Origin: Phlegmacium glaucopus
Lineage: Eukaryota > Basidiomycota > Agaricomycetes > Agaricales > Cortinariaceae
Length of the DNA stretch: 64,000 nt
Assembly (NCBI GenBank): GCA_015039465.1
Contig: MU130570.1
Coordinates: 275,124 to 339,123, forward strand
Direction of reading: 5' to 3'
Shown here in pieces: positions 57,056 through 64,000 of the stretch. Positions within the stretch are counted from its first letter, which is position 1. Every line of letters begins with the position of its first letter. The position numbers and the translations under genes are program-made. The notes beneath the pieces are model-generated. The model worked only from the letters and a program-made list of their open reading frames with translations, did no database searches and had not been told where the DNA came from.

Positions 57056-59600
57056 AACGTTGAAGGGTAATTGGCGGATAAGATAAGATAAGGAGACCCC
57101 CAGGGAGAAACACGCTTGAAGATCCCGGCGTTCCTCTTGAAAATTTAATCAAACTTGCTAACTTTCAAGTAACTCTGCGTTGAAACGGAACTCTCCTTCA
57201 TTTGCTGGTAAGTATTGATCATAAAAGTTGACTAGTGTTGCATATGCACGAGATATAATATTTATCTAATTTCTCTGACATAACGTTCTGAGTCAGTCCA
57301 ATTTTGATCGAAAAAATAGCGTGATATCCGAGATGAATCTAATGCCAAGTATCTCATTGAACTTACACAGTCATCGTCAAACCATCAGCGCCAGCCTCCA
57401 CTTGTTTCTGCGTTCGACCCATAGGAATATTACTTGGCTCGGTCGCAAGTAATTAGTAACTCAGTTTTCATTGACAAAGCTTCTTTACATTTATTACCAC
57501 ACATCACACGGAGTGGGAACCGGAAACGGTGGACGACGACCGTCTTTTTTTAAAAAAAAGGTAGATAGAGATACGCGGGAATGACAAGAAAAGCCCAGAG
57601 CTTTCACTCGTTCAATAATAGCACTATCGTCGTCATGGGCAACTGTACATGATCGATCTGTGTCCTCCAATTCAAAGAAACCGCAATGACATCTAACGCA
57701 ATGCAACCGCGGAGGTGTGAGCGATAGTCGATAACAGGTAATATTATAGGACAGTTTTGGTGAGGAAAGTATGGTTGGAGATTCGTTGAAGACAAGAGGA
57801 TGGTATAGTTCATGATGGATTGTATATTGATGGTAGTGGGATGGATGATGTTGATGACGATGGTGGTTGTCGTTATGGAGACGGAGAAGAACGGGCTGAG
57901 AGGCAGACACAGGTTATCGCCAGAGTGGGGTGTCATCGTCATCGTATTGCTTTCCATGTAAAAGAGACCAAAAGAGATAAAAAATATGAAAGAGAGTATC
58001 ATCGACGCAATTGAGGGTTGTACGAGGTTGTTGTTAGGGGACATGCGAGAGCTCTTAAAGCATTGAAAGCGACGAGCAAGCAGAGCAGCAGCAGCAGCAG
58101 GAAAGAAATAAATAAAAGGGATGAATAAGACACTGAAGGGAATCCGGTGTTATGCAAGTCCAATGATATTTGATGATCCCAGATGAATGCGATGAAGAAG
58201 AAAATGCCAGATGAGGTTCCCATGGGGTAGGACGAGAGGAGAGATCAAGATAGAGAAGAGGACCGAATGATGTAGTGAAGAAGCATATATGAACAGTCTT
58301 TTCCGGTCTGACTTCCCACTCTTCGTCATCGACCATCTGCTTCTGCATGTGCTTGACCTTCTCGGTGACAGTTGCATGACGGAGGATGTCTTGAAATTAT
58401 CGTATGACCAAGACCACGCTGTCCAGATATTGAAAGTAAATAACAGGAGGCGCTGACTTACTCTCAACAGTTAGTCGTTTGCGGTATTCCGATAATGGGG
58501 AGCTGTCAATAGGCCCCTCTTCTTCACGGTCGCTCGTGACAGAAAGCGGGCTACGTATCCTGCTTCCTGAAATGGGACCGCTCTACACGCTTGACAGCGA
58601 TGCGCTCGAGCTGCTGTGCACTTTGAGCTTGACGTTGGATCCCAGTACTCGGTATTACCCTCCATTCCTCGTGGTACAAGGGCTCGTTCACATCGGAGGA
58701 AACTGAGACAGACGGGTAGATTAGTTTGGGTTCATGTAAATAAGAGGGAGAAGGTAAATTATTAGGAAGGGGTAGAAGAGGGGTGAAAGAAGTAAGGACG
58801 AAGCTTACCTCTTCATCAACATCCCCATTATATACATCTGTAACCATTTCAAGCGACATACCACCCCCATCCCAAAACGCCTCCAATCCCAACCCCACCA
58901 CCACCCCCACCAATACCGCCAGCGCCCAACCAACCATCGTCAGTGGCTACAATGGGACCAGTACCATTCGAATTGGCTACCACGATAATCTGATAAAATC
59001 ATAGTATCATCCGCCAATACCGCCGCCCCAGGTCCACACCCAGATCTCCGACCAAGCGAATTCTTCTGTCCAGGCGAACCACTTTTAGAAGAAGCTGTGT
59101 TTTGTATGTTGAACTCTTTTGGGCGCAGCCGATTTCGTGGTGTTATTAGGAGTAGTAATGGACGACAAAGAAGGTTTCGATTTAGATGGAGTTGTCGTTG
59201 ATGATTGCTCCGGTGTCGCTGTAATAATCGCGTTGTTATTATTGAGAGTAAATTTCGGTGGAGTTGTTATAGAAGAATTCAAAGGACGTAGTTTAGATTT
59301 AGCTTGTGGACTTGGACTGGTAAGACTAATAGAAGGCGAAGAAGACGATAGGAGGGATGAATTCGAAGGTGATCGTGAAGGAGTTAGTGCTGGTGCTGTC
59401 CTTTTAGAAGGTGGTGTCATGGCCATGGGAGTAGACGCGACGCGTGTCTTGAGCTGCTGAGCTGCGGTTGTGGTGCTGGTGGTTATGGGGACCAGATGAA
59501 AAGCGAAGTAGACCTAGGCATCCTAGTAGAACCTACAACCGCAAGGTGATCCACTAGTAATTACACGACCTGGATTCGTAGTCGTGGTGGACGTCGAAGG
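57056..59600 (-). other. Unresolved hypothetical locus
   Basis: Several minus-strand segments look coding but no model holds. 59426-59130 is a Ser/Thr/Pro-rich N-terminus (113 codons) that continues in another frame after a CCC run (TASSKSGSPGQKNSLGRRSG). 58937-58800 has a hydrophobic stretch (LAVLVGVVVGLGLEAFW). 58660-58465 reads SPLSVTSDREEEGPIDSSP and EYRKRLTVE before a GTAAGT donor, joining to DILRHATVTEKVKHMQKQMV at about 58384. 57750-57600 has CVRCHCGFFELEDTDRSC. Likely one decayed or badly resolved membrane-protein gene; no family recognised. Confidence 0.35.
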
Positions 59601-59644
59601 AACTGAAATCCTTCTACTACTGACACTAGCTGACAGTGAAAGTG

Positions 59645-59752
59645 ACACGAGTGGATGGGTGGCATTTCGGAGGATCGAATCTTTCAGATGAATTGTGGAA
59701 AGCGCCAGGAGCAATAGATTTAGTGAGTAAGTCCATTCCTTGTAAATGGAGT
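59645..59752 (-). pseudogene. STAND gene exon fragment, third copy
   Basis: About 107 bp encode LTKSIAPGAFHNSSERFDPP, nearly identical to the start of exon 2 in the two large STAND copies, including the acceptor region. It stops abruptly after the STRV codons. No NTPase motif is left. Confidence 0.85.
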
Positions 59753-59829
59753 TTGTGAACGCTACGGGAAACCGACTCAGCTAAAAATTCCTCAGTTTGC
59801 AAAGACAATCCGATGGAATATAGGCAAAC

Positions 59830-60621
59830 CTACTCTAAAATAATGAACCTTTTGAACGCTTCATAACAGCGAAGGACGATATGACGATTGTCCAAGGGCT
59901 TCATGCCTTCACTCAGGCGACGATGTGGGCGAGGAACGGCAGGGAGATGGAAGTGAACGACAGTAGGCACCGGGGGAAAAGCTCCATACGTGACGGCATC
60001 GGATAATCCCTTTGTAACGCGAATCTTGTAAAATATCGGGGCAGTTCCAATCATGATGATTCCGGGAATTAGGAGGTGCTGGACAGGGTCTAATCCAGCG
60101 AGGATTCGTTTTTTGTTGTTGCTCTGAAACGCCGCGATCGCCTCGGCAATGAGTTGCGCCTCTGCGTCCCCTCTGTCCTCCATCTGCCACTTATCCTCTT
60201 GAACAAGGAGAATAATCTCGGAACGGTTCTTCAACAAGCACACATCTGTTTTTGCATGCATAGAGACTCCGCAAATAACGAGTTCGAAGTCTTTCCAGGT
60301 GCGCAGCAAAACATCACGACTAGTATAGCCAAGAATGTCAAAGAGGCGGACAACAAAATCGTCGACAGCCGACTCCTCCAACGGCGTCGCATTCATTGCA
60401 AGATCCATGGCGGATATGGTGCGAAAGGCATCAAGGTTGGTTGTGTCTTCGGCTTCCAGCTTATCCAGCATATCAGCGGGAACATGTGGTTCGGGGAGAG
60501 GATCCACTTCGAAGAAAGTGGCAGCATCCTGCGGTTCCGTGCTGATGTTGTATGCGGCGATTTCGTTTCGGCCCCAGTCGCTACCAGATTTAGCGGAGCG
60601 GATGAGAAGTTCAGGATTCAT
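59830..60621 (-). CDS. PD-(D/E)XK nuclease-like hypothetical protein
   Basis: First ATG in frame is at 60621 (MNPELLIRSAKSGSDWGRNE); the frame is open up to 60714 without an ATG, so a 5' exon is possible. The core reads FVVRLFDILGY, RTWKDFELVICG, KTDVCLLKNRSEIILLVQED followed by K: an Asp, then a hydrophobic strand with E-x-K, the layout of a PD-(D/E)XK nuclease site. GDAEAQLIAEAIAAFQSNN follows as a helix. I recall this as an expanded Agaricomycete family without assigned function. Nuclease activity is inferred from the motif only. The stop lies just upstream of the STAND fragment. Confidence 0.6.
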   Translation of the reverse strand: MNPELLIRSAKSGSDWGRNEIAAYNISTEPQDAATFFEVDPLPEPHVPADMLDKLEAEDTTNLDAFRTISAMDLAMNATPLEESAVDDFVVRLFDILGYTSRDVLLRTWKDFELVICGVSMHAKTDVCLLKNRSEIILLVQEDKWQMEDRGDAEAQLIAEAIAAFQSNNKKRILAGLDPVQHLLIPGIIMIGTAPIFYKIRVTKGLSDAVTYGAFPPVPTVVHFHLPAVPRPHRRLSEGMKPLDNRHIVLRCYEAFKRFIILE

Positions 60622-61378
60622 AGCCGCCTGTGTGATTCGTTCAAGCTTTGATAGATCCAAAGAGACAACCTTATCGTCAATCACATTCCCACGCAAGCAG
60701 TGACAACGGGCCACACATTAGGATCACATATAGCCGTGGCAATGTTTTGTCACGTCACGTCACACAATCGGTCACAAAACCTGGTACAACATGTTTTTAA
60801 TGAGTTCTGCACTGTTTCACAAGATTTTTTCACTGTATAAAACATGACATGGTATAATTATAAGCTGTACAACACTTTCAGATGCTCAGAGGTAGAAATA
60901 GTACCTAAGATGTGGTTCAAAAAAATGAGAACAAGTAGAAATCTTCATCTAACTAGCATTACTAAATTATTATTCATCCTCCCAGCCACTATTCTCATCT
61001 GAGGAGTGAAAATCATTATATCCATCAAAAACATCTCCTTCATCTTCATTCTGTATTCCAGGATCTACATATTCTGGTGACAATTTCCATTCTCCCTTGT
61101 GATATGATCTGATTGCTGCTTTGATAGCTTCTCTCTTCTCTGCAACTTTTGACTTGCTGTTAATTGTGCCAAGATTTGGAGCACCTGCTTTCTTGAAAGC
61201 CTGAAAATGATCCTTCAGTTTTTCTCCTTTCAGCATGTCAATCTCATCCTCCTTGAAAATTAGTGCAACTTTGGAAATATGATCTGCAACTTGAACTGCA
61301 CGTTCTGTATGCTTTGTTTTAGCAGCTACCTTCTTGGCAATTTTCTCCTCAGTATGCTGAACAATTTATTCAAGACGC

Positions 61379-61619
61379 TGTTGAAATTCCAGATCTTGTG
61401 CGAGCATGCACAATGGTGCCACTCGGATTTCCATATTTGGTTTCTATCTTATTGTTTTCTTGTAGTCTCTCGTTATCTCATTGGGTATATAAAGTAGGTA
61501 GATTATGTTGTAACTACTCATCCGTTTGCCTCACAAGCTCACTGAGACAAACTGAAAATATTACCTTGCTTGATGTGCTGATCTCGTCATCGACTAAGCT
61601 TCTTAATTTGATTTCAACA
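61379..61619. mobile_element. 241-bp solo LTR with GACGC duplication
   Basis: Starts TGTTGAAATTCC and ends GATTTCAACA, so the ends are inverted complements. GACGC flanks it at 61374-61378 and 61620-61624. A TATAAA-like TATATAAAG sits mid-element. Removing it rejoins the host frame. Confidence 0.9.
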
Positions 61620-62147
61620 GACGCTCCTTCTCAGAAGTATCTCTCTCTCTTGAAACTGCTCAGATATATTGATGAGTTGTATCTGAGAACATTTCATTCA
61701 TAAATGCCCCAGTATTGTTCTGGAAGAACATTGTCTGTGCATTGTATTGTAGAAGAGTAAGTTGAGGTTGACGCCGCATCAGAACACGGAATGATCCCAG
61801 TGCTCCTTCATTAATATCATTAGTTGAAGGCATCCATGCTAAATCTCTTTCTTCCTGTGTAGCCTCATCAATTAAGCCACCAGGTGCAAATTCAGATGTG
61901 AAACACTTCCAGGTCACCAGTGCTCCAGTACAGAATGCAACTAAAGCTGGCTTAAGATGTGGAAAATCAGGTGCAAGCTTATTGAATAACCTCCTGTGAA
62001 TGCCAAGGTGTGCCATCAAAGGTCCCAACTGTATGTGAAACATGTTCACCAACCAGAAATGTAGGATCTTCTATAATTTGCACCAAAAATGATTCAATCT
62101 TTTTATGCAAGGGTCCAAGGTTTAGAGCATTTAAACTTGCATCTTTT

Positions 62148-62690
62148 TAGTGATGGGCAGGGGTTTGGGAAACCCCTGGGGTACAAGGGTAAGGGTAAGG
62201 AGGGTCAGGGTCAGGGTACAGATTTTTTGACCCTTGAAAAACCCTTACCCTTCTGGAGGGGTCAGGGTATTTTTGGGAATTTTTATTTCTCTGATATCAG
62301 AGTGATCTAACTGTTGTGTATCTATAAAATTGACTTTAAATCAGAGAAAAAGCAATCTAAAGAGGCCTCACTGCTTTCACAACAATCAGTAGCTTAAAAT
62401 ACTAGTCAAACCCTCTCTATTTCATTTAAAATCTATTGCTAAACACCTTTAACACCCTGAACATGTTTTAAATAATAGCTACTTTGAAGGCTCCTTTGGA
62501 TTACAAAGCTTGAGGAAGGATTTGGACCAAACCCTTGCACTAAACCCTGCTGGGGTTTCTTACCCTCCAACCCCTCAGAAACCCTTACCCTTACCCTCCA
62601 AAACCCTTACTGGCTGAGGGTAAGGGTTTTTGGAGGGTAAGGGTAAGGGTCAGCCTAATTCCACCCCGGGGTTACCCTTGACCATCACTA
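62148..62690. mobile_element. 543-bp hAT-type MITE, GGGTAAG-rich
   Basis: Ends TAGTGATGGGCAGGGGT and (complement of right) TAGTGATGGTCAAGGGT. A perfect 8-bp target duplication CATCTTTT lies at 62140-62147 and 62691-62698, as hAT elements make. The subterminal parts are packed with GGGTAAGGGT and GGGTCAGGGT on one strand near each end. No transposase. Confidence 0.92.
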
Positions 62691-64000
62691 CATCTTTTCA
62701 TATTGCTCTCATATAGGGATGGCTAACTGCTTGAGAATAAAGAGCCAAAACAGCAAGTTCTGTTCTAGTTGGAATATCATGAAGGGCTTTCCACAAATTT
62801 TCCTCCATATGGCTATAACGTGCACACTCCTTTTTGTCTTTTGCATATTTAAGATATTCAACAAATTTATCATAGTGGAGTGTTAATGCTGCTGCAGCCT
62901 CACAATGGGATTGAAAATGTGTATTGGACATATCAGGAAAGGTGAATTTTTTGCCTACTTTTGTTTCCCACCAGGTACAGAATTGATCATGATGCCCAGA
63001 TTTGTCATTTTTGTTGTTCAAGATATCACCTGCAAGTTTTGTTGCTTTAATACCACCTTGTGAGGAATTTTTAACAGCTCGTTGGGCAGCCTCAGAATCA
63101 TTTTTGTCTTCTTTAGCAGCCTCCTGAATTATGGCTTCATTGAATTTGTTTGGAAGTAAGACAGGTGGCCCCAGCCTATGCTCAACCCAAAATTTTCTCA
63201 GAGCAATATAACCTCCAAGTACAGTATTTAGATCCTTATGACACCCACATCCAACCCAGACAAATAGCTTGAAAATGGCTTTCTCCTTATCAGATAGTTT
63301 TTCAAATGCATCTTGACCAAGATCTGTTGTAAGCTTTTCCAACATTGCTGCTTTGTGCTCTTTTTGTGCAGATTCATCAAGGTTGTTCCAATCAGCCTCT
63401 CCACCAGCTTTTTCCACCATTTCTTTATGTGCAGAAAGAAAAAAAGGCATAAGCTCTTCATTTGTATCATCAATAATCCTCCTTTTACCAAGTACCTGGT
63501 GAACTGCTTCTGTTTTCTTCTTCCCCATCAACTCATAATCTTTTTTTTCTTTAGCACAGTGATCTGCATGCATTCCTGCAAGCTTTGAATAGACATTGAT
63601 AAGACATGTGAAGCTACTTTGTTCTTTGGCAAGTGGACTATCATTGTAAATATCAAATATTTTCTGCAATTGATCATCCTAGTCCCTCATAGCTTGCTCA
63701 CTGCTTCCATCTAAGGATCTCTGAAGCCCTAGAAAGCATGTGACCTGTGCTTGTTCACCATCAGCATCCCTAACCTTATAGTGAGCATAGCGAGAGTTGT
63801 AATTTAGGTTTTTATGGCCTGTTCCATCTGAGCCAAATGTAACAGCTATGACATAGTTTATAAACTATTTGCATTGTAGCAAGAGGATTTTACCTTCTGT
63901 TTTATCAAGCTCAAAGCCTAATTGTATACATGCTGCAATATACCCCTCCTGGATAATTCGAGCTACAGTATGAGGACTGATGTTTCCAACTGTAGTTATT

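Larger units (their letters stand above)
60970..63990 (-). pseudogene. Large Agaricomycete repeat-family gene (transposase-like), interrupted
   Basis: Pieces in order: 63669-62699 (FVWVGCGCHKDLNTVLGGYI, SQGGIKATKLAGDILNNKND, SNTHFQSHCEAAAALTLHYD, ALHDIPTRTELAVLALYSQA), 62139-62036 (NLGPLHKKIE), 62020-61660 (KLAPDFPHLKPALVAFCTGA, WMPSTNDINEGALGSFRVLM), 61373-60970 (an acidic C-terminus ending SGWEDE). Similar long proteins occur in many copies in mushroom genomes; I do not know the superfamily. The frame shifts near 62015, and a hAT MITE and a solo LTR split it. The 5' end lies outside or near the window edge. Confidence 0.65.

Noticed and set aside
62160..62680. GGGTAAG runs as an internal telomere repeat
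   Set aside because: The unit is TTACCC, not the usual fungal TTAGGG, it is irregular, and it lies inside a MITE with a clear 8-bp duplication.

Overview
The window looks like a transposon-rich segment of a basidiomycete nuclear genome, almost certainly an Agaricomycete mushroom-forming fungus. The genes have many short introns (about 50-60 bp with GTRNGT donors). The gene families fit: a DUF6533 seven-helix protein, NACHT/STAND NTPases, a Helitron with a DUF6570 cargo domain, a chromodomain Gypsy element, a tyrosine recombinase and hAT ends. All names come from reading translations by eye; no database search was possible.

Layout. 0-3 kb: simple repeats, the 3' part of a hAT transposase, and directly against its end a tyrosine recombinase frame. 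3.2-5.9 kb: an intronless 893-residue protein (minus strand) that may be a cell-death or immune-type protein, with an MLKL-NTD/HeLo-like helical N-terminus and a CHORD-like Cys/His cluster. 8.6-10.6 kb: a 16-exon DUF6533 membrane-protein gene rebuilt exon by exon. 10.8-11.2 kb: a 360-bp MITE. 11.8-15.7 kb: three hypothetical genes. 17.3-23.0 kb: a decayed Helitron (HUH Rep plus PIF1-like helicase). 23.7-24.0 kb: a 278-bp palindrome.

25.7-30.8 kb is the only gene-dense housekeeping island: an aldo/keto reductase, origin recognition complex subunit 5 (convergent with it), and a MYND zinc-finger protein that shares a short divergent promoter with ORC5.

31.5-57 kb is bounded by two inverted copies of one NACHT/STAND gene with their promoters (about 3.1 kb arms). 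Between them lie about 19 kb of nested retroelements: a broken Gypsy gag, a near-perfect 3.7-kb palindrome of a second retroelement, a chromovirus with several insertions of its own, a solo LTR, and two truncated host-gene fragments that I read as VPS54 and ENP2/NOL10. A third short STAND fragment lies at 59.7 kb.

57-64 kb: an unresolved hypothetical locus, a probable PD-(D/E)XK-like protein, and a large repeat-family gene broken by a solo LTR with a GACGC duplication and a hAT-type MITE with a perfect 8-bp duplication. Many stop codons in the decayed elements are TGA where Arg CGA is expected, which points to CpG deamination of methylated repeats.
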